From NCBI GenBank assembly GCA_022827275.1, contig JAJDTG010000011.1, forward strand, positions 37,091 through 101,090: a stretch of DNA of 64,000 bases. Direction: 5' to 3'. Shown one piece after another: positions 1 through 7,420 of this stretch; the first letter of the stretch is position 1; each line of letters opens with the position of its first letter. Below the pieces are notes generated by a model, which was not told where the DNA came from, made no database searches, and saw only the letters and a program-made list of their open reading frames with translations. The stretch comes from Candidatus Dadabacteria bacterium (GTDB lineage Bacteria > Desulfobacterota_D > UBA1144 > Nemesobacterales > Nemesobacteraceae). A program made the position numbers and the translations under genes.

Positions 1-404
1 GCCTCATCGGCGGAGATGGCCTCCAGCCCCCAATGGGCCATGAATTCCGCGTCCCGGTTGTAATTCTCGCCATCCGATGCGTCTGGAGAGCCGAGATGAG
101 TCGGGCGGAATTCAAGTTCAGTCGGGTTTGGTCTTGTGGTTGGGGCAGGACCACCTGGGGGAAGGTCTTCCATAAAGTGAGGCGTGTCCTCTCCCGTGCT
201 CCCACCGCAGCTGCCCGCCAAAAGTAGCATGGCGCATGTCAGTAAAAACAGCCCCGCGTCGCGGCAAGTGAAATCCAGACGGAAGGAAGAACTAGGCACT
301 CTGAATGTTTTTGGGCTCAAACGGCGCCAATACCGACTGAAAAGTCCGTACTTTGCAGAGCCCTTTTCTCCTGCCGGAGACTCGAAGTTCTTTGTAATCA
401 TCAT
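1..404 (-). CDS. Probable S8 (subtilisin-like) serine peptidase, N-terminus only
   Basis: The reading frame starts at an ATG pair (404) behind an AAGGG Shine-Dalgarno-like stretch and runs open off the left edge, so about 134 residues are visible. Residues 1-46 are charged. A hydrophobic stretch follows (GLFLLTCAMLLLAG) and ends in SCGG, which suggests a signal peptide or lipoprotein anchor, although the lipobox is imperfect. A low-complexity Pro/Thr-rich linker comes next. The visible end contains NRDAEFMAHWGLEAISADEA, which resembles the segment just before the catalytic domain of secreted S8 peptidases, many of them autotransporters. The Asp/His/Ser catalytic residues lie outside the window, so the family call is inference from this short segment. 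A perfect inverted repeat sits about 26 bases upstream of the start. Confidence 0.5.
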   Translation of the reverse strand, partial: MMITKNFESPAGEKGSAKYGLFSRYWRRLSPKTFRVPSSSFRLDFTCRDAGLFLLTCAMLLLAGSCGGSTGEDTPHFMEDLPPGGPAPTTRPNPTELEFRPTHLGSPDASDGENYNRDAEFMAHWGLEAISADE

Positions 405-429
405 CTGAACCCTTTTAACCCTAAACGTG

Positions 430-445
430 GTTTCAAGTTTGAAAC
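430..445. promoter_or_regulatory. Perfect inverted repeat upstream of the peptidase gene
   Basis: GTTTCAA-GT-TTGAAAC is a 7+2+7 palindrome lying 26 bases upstream of the ATG at 404, where a repressor or activator site would be expected. It has no T-run beside it, so it does not look like a terminator. No regulator gene is adjacent. The role as an operator is inference. Confidence 0.4.
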
Positions 446-551
446 GCAACTTTTGATGTATTGCTAAGGGAAAACAAGAGCGCAATAAGCAATGCACCTG
501 AAGCATGGGTCTCCCTGCGGGTATTATCTTACCTGCCCCGAAGAAACTGCA

Positions 552-776
552 CTAGTCCCGCTTTCTGCCGAAAATGCATCTGAACGGTTGTTTGACAAGG
601 AATAAGACAACCTGAAAATTGAATAACACCCCCGCAAAACTGAGAAGGTCGGAGGGCTTCATGTAGATTTGCGAATCCCACACCCCCATCTGCCCGCTTA
701 TTACGATAAAATCGCCCTCCACGGACGATTCTGTCACCGTTATCTCAAAATCCCCTGCTGGACTGGTTACTTTCAT
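552..776 (-). CDS. Hypothetical 74-residue protein
   Basis: I do not recognise this protein. It begins at an ATG with a good Shine-Dalgarno (GGGAG about 7 bases upstream). Residues 1-45 look like a small beta-rich domain (MKVTSPAGDFEITVTESS). Residues about 46-64 are hydrophobic (LLSFAGVLFNFQVVLFLV) and could form one membrane helix, and the end is basic (FGRKRD). An extended -10 element lies about 40 bases upstream, so it probably has its own transcript downstream of aroE. The start signal and the non-random composition favour a real gene over a chance frame. Confidence 0.6.
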   Translation of the reverse strand: MKVTSPAGDFEITVTESSVEGDFIVISGQMGVWDSQIYMKPSDLLSFAGVLFNFQVVLFLVKQPFRCIFGRKRD

Positions 777-814
777 TAAAATTCTCCCGTGACAAATTAA
801 AAACTTATGGGTTC

Positions 815-823
815 ATTATACCA
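815..823 (-). promoter_or_regulatory. Extended -10 promoter element for the 74-residue gene
   Basis: TGGTATAAT reads on the minus strand between the aroE stop and the small gene starting at 776. It has a perfect -10 hexamer preceded by the TGn motif. No convincing -35 hexamer is seen, as is allowed for extended -10 promoters. Confidence 0.45.
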
Positions 824-837
824 AAAAACGGGAATCC

Positions 838-1695
838 TCACGCGGGAACCGAAAGGGCCTTTCTCATCACCTCAATCGGGGCGTCTTCGCCCGTCCAGAT
901 CTCAAAAGCGTCAACTCCTTGGTAAAGGAGCATGCCGAGTCCAGATTCCGCCTTGAGCCCCAGAGCCCTGGAGCCCCTTACAAGCGGAGTAACAGGAGGC
1001 TTATAGACAAGATCGTAGACCACGCAGTTCTCACCGAGCAGGGCAAGCGGAAGACAAAGGGGTTCGATATCGCCCATTCCCGCAGAAGAGCAGTTAATCA
1101 CGATATCGGCCCGCTCCATCATCTGCGCTACCAGTTCTTCGTCCTCAAGCGGTGCCGCGGAGAATCCAACATCTTCAAAACACGCAGAGAATTCTTCTGA
1201 GAGATCCTGCGTTTTTGAGTATGTTCTGTTCACAATTGCGATACTGCTGGCGCCACCTGTACACATCGCCACTATTACAGCCCTTGATGCTCCACCGGCC
1301 CCCACGATAAAGACATTCTTGCCCTGCGGGACAAATTCGAGTTCAGAATGAAGAGCTCTCAGTACCCCGGAGACATCCGTGTTATAGCCCTTGAGCCTGC
1401 CGTTTTTGTTAACTATGGTATTCACCGCTCCGACCATGGACGCCTCGGGAGCAACTTCATCCAGGCCTGCCATAACGGACTGCTTATGCGGGATGGTGAC
1501 GTTAACTCCGCAAACACCAAGGGCTCTTATTGAACTCACAGCCTTGTCTATGTTCCGGGGGTCCACATCAAAAGCCAGATAAGCGCAGTCAAGCCCTAGA
1601 TACGCGAACGCTGCGTTATGCATAGCGGGAGACAGGCTCTGGGATACCGGATGACCGAAGATGCCGTATATCCGCGTTGTGGCTTTTATTTCCAA
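838..1695 (-). CDS. aroE: Shikimate dehydrogenase (NADP+)
   Basis: AroE reduces 3-dehydroshikimate to shikimate with NADPH in aromatic amino acid synthesis, in the cytoplasm. The 285 residues match the usual family length. Visible signatures are the substrate-binding SQSLSP (about 18-23), NVTIPHK with the catalytic Lys71, NTDVSG with the catalytic Asp107, and the nucleotide-binding GAGGAS (132-137). A C-terminal GLGMLLYQG segment is typical of the family. Translation starts at a TTG that overlaps the 3' end of ribF by 10 bases, so the two genes are probably translationally coupled. The same chorismate route is represented nearby by aroQ. Confidence 0.95.
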   Translation of the reverse strand: MEIKATTRIYGIFGHPVSQSLSPAMHNAAFAYLGLDCAYLAFDVDPRNIDKAVSSIRALGVCGVNVTIPHKQSVMAGLDEVAPEASMVGAVNTIVNKNGRLKGYNTDVSGVLRALHSELEFVPQGKNVFIVGAGGASRAVIVAMCTGGASSIAIVNRTYSKTQDLSEEFSACFEDVGFSAAPLEDEELVAQMMERADIVINCSSAGMGDIEPLCLPLALLGENCVVYDLVYKPPVTPLVRGSRALGLKAESGLGMLLYQGVDAFEIWTGEDAPIEVMRKALSVPA

Positions 1696-2627
1696 ATCCG
1701 TTCGTCCTTCGGGTGGTCGCGGAGAATTCCCCGCACCGCCGCAACATCGTGTTCAATCTGCGCTACAAGCTCATCCACACTCGCAAAACGCTTCTCGTCC
1801 CTCAATCTTTCAACGAAATTAACCCTGACTTCCTTTCCGTAAAGATCGTCGCTGAAATCAAAAAGGTGGGTCTCAACCGTAAGCTTGCTCTCCTCGAACG
1901 TCGGGCGTATACCTATGTTGGTAATACTTTCGTGGAAGCCATCGGGAAGCCTGACGTAGGTGGCGTAGACCCCCGGTTTGGGAAGAATCTCCCATTCGGT
2001 ATCAAGATTAATAGTAGGAAACCCCAGTTTCCTTCCTCTTCTCTCGCCTTCCACTACGACGCCCTCTATGTAGTAATCGTAACCGAAAAACCGATTCGCC
2101 TCGCTGATTTCCCCGTCTCTTACAAGGTTCCTTATAGCGCTGCTGCTCACCACCCGACCATCTACCCGAGCCACTTCTGCAACTACCGTATTAAAGCCAT
2201 AGGCTTTTCCCATGGAGCGAAGGAGATCGACGTTTCCCTTTCTTTTGTGTCCGAAAGAAAATCCCGGACCCACGACTATGTCCCTTACCCTCAGGCAGCC
2301 AAGGAGAATGTCTTTTATGAAATTCTCCGCACTCACCGTCGAGAATTCACGGGTGAAGTTAAGGCAGATAACCGCATCAATCCCAGTAGACTCAAGCATC
2401 TCGAACCTCCTCCCAAGGGGGAAGATGAGCGAAAGCTCCTTTCTGCCGAGAACTTTCTGCGGATGGGGATTGAATGTAATTACGCAGGAACGCGTTGAAT
2501 TTTTCCGCGAGCGGAGCTTCGCAGCCTCTATTATCTCTTTGTGTCCGAGATGAATGCCGTCAAAATTTCCAATGCCCGCTGAGGTCTCGAAATCCAGAGG
2601 CTGCTTGGGATCAACGATAATCTTCAT
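1686..2627 (-). CDS. ribF: Bifunctional riboflavin kinase / FAD synthetase
   Basis: RibF phosphorylates riboflavin to FMN and then adenylylates FMN to FAD. The 313-residue protein has the N-terminal FAD synthetase nucleotidyltransferase motif GNFDGIHLGH (20-29), the SSSAIRNL segment near residue 167, and the C-terminal flavokinase motif GRKLGFPTINL near 197-207. It starts at ATG 2627 and overlaps aroE at its end. Another riboflavin gene, ribD, lies elsewhere in the window at 30.0-31.1 kb. A terminator-like hairpin sits about 20 bases upstream of the start, with a promoter-like pair further upstream, so expression may be subject to attenuation. No FMN riboswitch was recognised in the leader. 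Confidence 0.95.
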   Translation of the reverse strand: MKIIVDPKQPLDFETSAGIGNFDGIHLGHKEIIEAAKLRSRKNSTRSCVITFNPHPQKVLGRKELSLIFPLGRRFEMLESTGIDAVICLNFTREFSTVSAENFIKDILLGCLRVRDIVVGPGFSFGHKRKGNVDLLRSMGKAYGFNTVVAEVARVDGRVVSSSAIRNLVRDGEISEANRFFGYDYYIEGVVVEGERRGRKLGFPTINLDTEWEILPKPGVYATYVRLPDGFHESITNIGIRPTFEESKLTVETHLFDFSDDLYGKEVRVNFVERLRDEKRFASVDELVAQIEHDVAAVRGILRDHPKDERIWK

Positions 2628-2648
2628 GTTTTCCGAAAACCGATACCG

Positions 2649-2676
2649 TAAAAAACAAATACCCGCCGGAGGCGGG
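2649..2676 (-). terminator. Rho-independent terminator between trkH and ribF
   Basis: On the minus strand CCCGCC-TCC-GGCGGG forms a 6-bp all-GC stem with a 3-base loop, followed by TATTTGTTTTTT. It lies about 200 bases after the trkH stop and only about 20 bases before the ribF ATG. It either ends the trkH transcript or acts as an attenuator in the ribF leader. Confidence 0.7.
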
Positions 2677-2713
2677 GAAGGAAAGAATGCAATACTAGCA
2701 TCTAATGGTTACT

Positions 2714-2742
2714 AGATTACATTCAGTTTTGCCAATTTTCAA
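2714..2742 (-). promoter_or_regulatory. Candidate sigma70 promoter upstream of ribF
   Basis: TTGAAA (2737-2742) and TAATCT (2714-2719) are separated by 17 bases on the minus strand. The predicted start site falls near 2707, upstream of the terminator hairpin, so a transcript from here would have to read through that hairpin to reach ribF. Confidence 0.45.
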
Positions 2743-2871
2743 AAGGAAATTTTCTATTCCTGACCTAATCTAGAGTTGAATGAAAAAGTTTCTTCCTAGT
2801 TAATAAAAAACATTATCTTTGTATGGTTCCTAGTTGAGAAACTATTCTGTTGAGCTGGCAGGCTACTTTCT

Positions 2872-4329
2872 CTACCTCTTCCAGAAAGACGGCATGAAAA
2901 GCACCAGAACCGTGTAGAGTTCAAGCCTTCCTATGATCATCGCCAGCGATAGAATGATTTTCGTAGGCGACCTAAGGTGGGCATAATGATTTGCCGGACC
3001 GACCTCGTCAAAAGCGGGTCCGACATTGGTTATGGAAGCAGCCGCGGCCGAGACGGCGGATTCCAAGGATATGTCCTCAAGCATAAGAACCACGAAAGCA
3101 ATGAAGCCGCAAAGGAGAATGTAAAGGATAAAGAAGCTCGTTATGCTTGCGACCGCCTTCTCCTTTATGGCCTTTCCCTCTATGGTTATGGGAGAAACCA
3201 CGTTCGGATAAACGAGTCTCCGTATCTCCCTGTGAGTTTTTTTGAAAAGCACCATGATTCTCAGTGCCTTTACCGACCCGGAAGTCGACCCCGCGCAGGC
3301 ACCGAAAAACATCAGCATGAAAATCACCCATTTTACGAAAGCCGGCCATGCATCAAAATCCGTGGTGGTAAATCCGGTTGTGGTGATAATTGAAACCACC
3401 TGAAAAGAGGCGTAGCGCAGGGACTCGGAGAAGGTTCCGTAAACGCCGGTCTGGATGAGTTCCAGAGCAATAAACATTGTCGCGGCAATGACGAAAAAGA
3501 GATAGAACCGAAACTCGGAGTTCCTCAGAAGCCTCCCAGGCTTCCCGGTAAAGAAGTAGAAATGAAGTACGAAGCTAGTTCCGCCGAGGAACATGAAGAA
3601 CGTAATCAGCCCCTGTATGTAGCCACTGTCATAAGCCCCTATGCTTGCATCTCTGCAGGAGAAACCCCCGGTTGAGAGGGTGCTGAAAGAATGCGTCAGG
3701 GCATCAAAAAAACTCATTCCGCCGAAAATGAGAAGTACCGTCAACACGGCCGTAAGGGCAATGTACACAATCCAGAGCTTCTTGGCCGTCTCGGCTATTT
3801 TCGGAGCGAACTTTTCTGTTGTCGGTCCCGTGGTCTCAAGACCCATCAGCTGCGCCCCGCCGACAAAGAGCCTGGGGAAAATCGCGATTCCAAGAACTAT
3901 TATTCCCATGCCGCCAAGCCACTGAGTAAAATTCCTCCAGAAAAGAATTCCCTTGGGAAGCCACTCAATGGACGCAAGGGCGGTGGCTCCGGTGGTGGTA
4001 AAACCCGCGGTCGATTCGAAAAGCGCGTCAACCGGGCTGGCAAACACCCCGTAAAGAAGATAGGGAATGGCACCGAAAACGCTTGCAAGCACCCAGCAAA
4101 GCGCCGCGATCAGAAAACCTTCCCTTCTTCGTATCTCAGTCGGAGTTTCGGGAATGCGGCAAATGACCATAAGCGCAAGACCCGCAATTGATGTTATAAG
4201 CGCTGAGATCAGGAAGGCAGAGAGATCGTCCTCCGGGTAAAAAAGCGTACAGGCAGCCGGCACGAGCATCAGCAGCCCCAGATACATCACGAACTTTCCC
4301 GTGACCTGAAAACAGAACCTAACGTTCAC
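2872..4329 (-). CDS. trkH: TrkH-family potassium uptake channel subunit
   Basis: TrkH forms the K+-conducting membrane pore of the Trk/Ktr uptake system. The 485-residue protein is strongly hydrophobic with many membrane segments and shows family pore-loop motifs such as TTTGAT and STLSTGGFS, the later TTTGFTTTDF, and a C-terminal GRLELYTVLVLFMPSFW. It begins within the last four bases of trkA (ATGA-type overlap), so the gating subunit and the pore are cotranslated. Length is typical of the family. The terminator hairpin at 2649-2676 is the next strong stop signal downstream. Confidence 0.93.
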   Translation of the reverse strand: MNVRFCFQVTGKFVMYLGLLMLVPAACTLFYPEDDLSAFLISALITSIAGLALMVICRIPETPTEIRRREGFLIAALCWVLASVFGAIPYLLYGVFASPVDALFESTAGFTTTGATALASIEWLPKGILFWRNFTQWLGGMGIIVLGIAIFPRLFVGGAQLMGLETTGPTTEKFAPKIAETAKKLWIVYIALTAVLTVLLIFGGMSFFDALTHSFSTLSTGGFSCRDASIGAYDSGYIQGLITFFMFLGGTSFVLHFYFFTGKPGRLLRNSEFRFYLFFVIAATMFIALELIQTGVYGTFSESLRYASFQVVSIITTTGFTTTDFDAWPAFVKWVIFMLMFFGACAGSTSGSVKALRIMVLFKKTHREIRRLVYPNVVSPITIEGKAIKEKAVASITSFFILYILLCGFIAFVVLMLEDISLESAVSAAAASITNVGPAFDEVGPANHYAHLRSPTKIILSLAMIIGRLELYTVLVLFMPSFWKR

Positions 4330-5657
4330 GAAACCAGTATCTCTTCAACCTTTTGCACTGCGGCCGGCAGGGAGAACACTACCAGACGGTCCCCGATCTG
4401 CGCGACGAAATCCCCACCAGGGAATATCGGTTTCCCGTCCCTTATACAAACTCCTATGACTGAATCGTGCGGCATTTTGCATTCAGAAAGGGGTACCCCT
4501 AGGATTTTAGTATGCTCGGTTACGTCAAACTCGAGAATCTCTCCCGCTCCTTCGTAAAGAAGCGATATGTTGGCCTCTCCGCCGAGATGAAGAGAATTCA
4601 GAATGGCGTTTGCCACGGCCATGTTTACGCTTATTGCCCTGTCGATTCCGATCGCCTCGAGCACTCCCACGTAATCGGGATTCGAATAAAGCACAGTGCA
4701 TCGATCAATACCGAGATTTTTCGCGAGAAGTGCGCTGAGAACGTTGTTTTCATCGTCGCCGGTAAGCGCAAGCAGATAATCGCTTTTTTCAACTCCGGCC
4801 TCCTTCAGTATCTCGAGGTCGGTTCCGTCACCTTCAAACACCATCACGCCGACAAGTTCCTCGGCGGCAGCCCTGGCCCTGTTATGATCGCTTTCAATGA
4901 GCCTTACGGAAAGTCCTTTTTCGTGAAGTGCGGAAGCCACTTCACACCCCACTCTGCCCCCGCCGACTATGATAACGGAATGGACCTTCTGGATTTTGAG
5001 GTTAAACAGCTTTTTAAGTTTCTCAAGGGCAGAAGGAACTCCCAGAGCGAATACGAAGTCGCCCGGGCGAAGCTCCGTATCTCCCCTCGGAATGCTAATT
5101 CTGTGATCCCTCTGCAGTCCGACGAATGTCCAGTTCCTGGGGCTGCTGACGAAATTCCTGAGCTTCTCGTTTATTATGGGCACCCCTTCATGCACCCTGA
5201 GCTTGAGAAGTTCTATCTTTCCGCTTGCGAAAAACTCCACCCTTCCCGCGAAAGGAGCGCTGATAAGCGCGCTTATCTTCTCTGAGATTATGCCGCTTGA
5301 ACTTACTACCGAGATGTTCGAGCTATCTATGACCCCCGCGTATTCGGCATACTTCGCGTCCTTTACCGAGGCAACGATTTTTTTGACTCCCGAGGCATGG
5401 GCGATAAACGAGGCAAGTATATTCGTTCTGTCATCCCCGGTAACCGCAAGGACTATGTCTGCCTTTTCTATCTCCGCACGCCTCAGGACGGCGGGGTCGT
5501 CCCCGTTTCCCTGAATTGCCAAGACATCCTGAGTCTCCTTGGCCTTGGCTATAAGCTCGGCGTCTTTTTCGACGACCACGACTTCCTGGCTCTTGCAAAG
5601 CTCCTTTGAGAGGAAGTTTCCCACCTGCCCCAGACCTATTATCAGAATTCTCTGCAT
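4326..5657 (-). CDS. trkA: Trk system potassium uptake regulator with two RCK domains
   Basis: TrkA is the peripheral, nucleotide-binding gating subunit of the Trk K+ channel. The 443 residues contain two tandem RCK modules. Each starts with a Rossmann nucleotide-binding motif, GLGQVG near residue 8 and GGGRVGCEV near residue 232, and each is followed by a RCK-C domain. The acidic ends of the second beta strands (VVVEKD, RLIESD) suggest NAD(H) binding. It overlaps trkH by four bases and begins ten bases after lgt ends. The Shine-Dalgarno is weak, consistent with coupling to lgt. Confidence 0.93.
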   Translation of the reverse strand: MQRILIIGLGQVGNFLSKELCKSQEVVVVEKDAELIAKAKETQDVLAIQGNGDDPAVLRRAEIEKADIVLAVTGDDRTNILASFIAHASGVKKIVASVKDAKYAEYAGVIDSSNISVVSSSGIISEKISALISAPFAGRVEFFASGKIELLKLRVHEGVPIINEKLRNFVSSPRNWTFVGLQRDHRISIPRGDTELRPGDFVFALGVPSALEKLKKLFNLKIQKVHSVIIVGGGRVGCEVASALHEKGLSVRLIESDHNRARAAAEELVGVMVFEGDGTDLEILKEAGVEKSDYLLALTGDDENNVLSALLAKNLGIDRCTVLYSNPDYVGVLEAIGIDRAISVNMAVANAILNSLHLGGEANISLLYEGAGEILEFDVTEHTKILGVPLSECKMPHDSVIGVCIRDGKPIFPGGDFVAQIGDRLVVFSLPAAVQKVEEILVS

Positions 5658-5666
5658 AGCAGCAAA

Positions 5667-6422
5667 CTAGCTCTGTGTCTGCTTCCTTAAAACGCTGCCG
5701 GAAAGCTGAAACAGCCTTATCCCGAAGACAACCACTAGCACCAAGGCCACAAGCTGCGCCTGCGAAAGACCCTCTATGAAGCTCGGGGTAGTCTCCCTTA
5801 TAAACTCAATCAGAAATCTCTGGGTACCGAGAATCACGAACCCTACTGCCGCGATAAAACCCGTGGGACGGTTTTGGGTTCTGATTTTCCAGAGAAAGAC
5901 AAAAAGCAAGGCCATAAGCAACGTATCGTAGATCTGAGTGGGATGGACATTGACGACTTTCTCGGAAAAAGAGACCGCCCAAGGCAGGGAACACGCGGTC
6001 CCGTAATCGCAGCCGCTAAGAAAACATCCTATCCTTCCGACCCCGTAACCAAGGATGAGGGCGGGACAAACGATATCGAGAACCCTCTGAAAATCCGTTC
6101 TTTTAAGCCTTGAGACAATCCATAGGGCACAGAATATCCCGATCAGGCCCCCTACCGATGCATACCCCGATGCGAAGTAGCGCGCCGGGTTAGCGAGAAA
6201 CTCGGTCAAAGTGACATTCTGGTAAAGAAAAAGTATCTTGGCTCCCAGAAGCCCGGCGATAAAGCATGCAAGCAGAAGGGTGGAAGGAAGCGTCGGGTCC
6301 ATTTTCCTGCGGCTTACCTCCGCGGACACCACCCAGTAAGCGAGCAGATATCCGAGCGCGAGCAATACCGAATATGAATAGATGACCAGACCTCCGCCGA
6401 GATCTAAAAGTACCGGGTACAT
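5667..6422 (-). CDS. lgt: Prolipoprotein diacylglyceryl transferase
   Basis: Lgt transfers diacylglycerol from phosphatidylglycerol to the lipobox cysteine of prolipoproteins in the inner membrane. The 251-residue protein has about seven membrane segments and the family signature GRIGCFLSGCDYG (near 135-147) with its conserved Arg. HPTQIYD follows and corresponds to the family HP[ST]QLYE motif. Its ATG is preceded by AGGGAGA at good spacing. It lies between the SPFH protein gene (17 bases upstream) and trkA (10 bases downstream), probably in one operon. Lipoprotein maturation is consistent with a diderm envelope. Confidence 0.93.
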   Translation of the reverse strand: MYPVLLDLGGGLVIYSYSVLLALGYLLAYWVVSAEVSRRKMDPTLPSTLLLACFIAGLLGAKILFLYQNVTLTEFLANPARYFASGYASVGGLIGIFCALWIVSRLKRTDFQRVLDIVCPALILGYGVGRIGCFLSGCDYGTACSLPWAVSFSEKVVNVHPTQIYDTLLMALLFVFLWKIRTQNRPTGFIAAVGFVILGTQRFLIEFIRETTPSFIEGLSQAQLVALVLVVVFGIRLFQLSGSVLRKQTQS

Positions 6423-6438
6423 ATGGCGTCTCCCTGGC

Positions 6439-7326
6439 TTACTCTTCCTTTAGAAGAGAATCCACGTTTAACAGAGGTACCATGTTACCACCCGAGAATT
6501 TGGGAAGGGTGCCGTCCCACCTCTCCGCGATTCGAAGCTGAATGATCTGCGGGTTGTTCTTAAGCGCATTGGCTTCCCTCTCAATCGCCGCGGCTCTTGC
6601 CTTGGATGCCACTTCTATCTCGAAAGCCTGGGCGCTTGCGGCAAGCTTTTTCTCCTCAGCGGCGGCTTCTGCCTGGGTCACTCTTCTTATTTTCTCGTTT
6701 AGAGCCTGGAGCGCTTCCTGCTCAGCCTTTACCTTGAGTTCAATCGCCTTGTTGAACTCATCCGAGAAATCAAAGTCCGTTATGGCGATGTTGGCTATTC
6801 TGAGAGCATTGGGAGAAATTCCCTTCTCGTCGAGAGTAATTGATATGAAATTGTTTATGGCCTCCTGTATCTCGACCTTTACCTCGGCCCTCTTGGTAAC
6901 CAGTTGCTCGGCGGTGTACTTGGCAGTAATGGCCTTTACAGATTCCTGTATCGCGGGCTCTATAAGCGTAAGCGACACGGTGTTTCTCTTCCCTATTTTC
7001 TGAAATATAACGGGAGCGAGTTCTCCCGTAATGGAATACTGGAGAGTAACCTGGGTCTGTACCGTCTGGAGGTCTTTGGAAGCGGAAACAGCCTTGGCAC
7101 TCGCCGCGGTAAGACGGATATCGATCTGTTCAACCTTATCCATGAAAGGTTTTTTCATATGGAATCCCTCGGGAAGCGCATTGGGCTGCACGGCGCCAAG
7201 GGTTCGTACGACTCCAACATGCCCGCTTTCCACTATTACGAAAACCCCCGTCACTATAAAAAACAGCAGGATAAAAATTATCGGGTAAAAAATATTAAGT
7301 TTGGGCAACTGCCGCCTAACTCTCAT
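6439..7326 (-). CDS. SPFH/band 7 (prohibitin-like) membrane protein
   Basis: This 295-residue protein has a short basic N-terminus and one membrane helix (IFYPIIFILLFFIVTGVFVI). A band 7 domain follows (about 30-200), then a long Ala/Glu/Lys-rich coiled coil (about 200-255). Proteins of this shape assemble into oligomeric membrane rings that scaffold proteases or lipid microdomains, and this one looks closer to prohibitin than to HflK/HflC. There is no HflK partner next to it. I place the start at the second ATG (7326), six bases after GGAGGT, because the first ATG (7332) abuts that sequence. A TATAAT at 7362-7367 suggests a promoter in front. Confidence 0.8.
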   Translation of the reverse strand: MRVRRQLPKLNIFYPIIFILLFFIVTGVFVIVESGHVGVVRTLGAVQPNALPEGFHMKKPFMDKVEQIDIRLTAASAKAVSASKDLQTVQTQVTLQYSITGELAPVIFQKIGKRNTVSLTLIEPAIQESVKAITAKYTAEQLVTKRAEVKVEIQEAINNFISITLDEKGISPNALRIANIAITDFDFSDEFNKAIELKVKAEQEALQALNEKIRRVTQAEAAAEEKKLAASAQAFEIEVASKARAAAIEREANALKNNPQIIQLRIAERWDGTLPKFSGGNMVPLLNVDSLLKEE

Positions 7327-7361
7327 AAACATACCTCCGTTATATACTACGTGCTCATAAC

Positions 7362-7367
7362 ATTATA
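7362..7367 (-). promoter_or_regulatory. Putative -10 element for the SPFH-lgt-trkAH operon
   Basis: TATAAT reads on the minus strand about 36 bases before the SPFH start, in the only sizeable gap between recJ and this operon. I see no good -35 hexamer at standard spacing, so the call rests on the -10 alone. Confidence 0.35.
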
Positions 7368-7396
7368 ATAAGAGTTATCCGAAAACATAGACCCAT

Positions 7397-7420
7397 AAAA
7401 AAGTCCAGATCCGGAGACTC
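7397..7420 (-). terminator. Weak terminator after recJ
   Basis: AGTCT...GGACT forms a five-pair stem (one G-U) right at the recJ stop codon on the minus strand, followed by a run of T. The stem is short, so termination here is only plausible. Confidence 0.35.

Noticed and set aside
100..190. Apparent frameshift in the peptidase gene
   Set aside because: A first reading suggested a shift between the signal region and the pre-catalytic segment. Recounting codons with the antisense frame shows both lie in one continuous frame, so the apparent shift was a homopolymer misreading.
33..408. Two plus-strand open frames at the left edge
   Set aside because: Both are antisense to the minus-strand peptidase frame, which has a Shine-Dalgarno, an export signal and a family-like segment. 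The plus frames show no family features.
1677..2498. Long plus-strand frame of 273 codons
   Set aside because: It is antisense to ribF and its translation has no family similarity; the minus-strand gene has all RibF motifs.
2628..2871. FMN riboswitch upstream of ribF
   Set aside because: The conserved FMN aptamer words (such as AGGGGCAGGGTGAAATTCCC-like blocks) are absent; only a promoter-like pair and a terminator hairpin are seen.
3691..5285. Several plus-strand frames of 112-257 codons
   Set aside because: They are shadows of trkH and trkA, with Arg/Lys-rich random composition.
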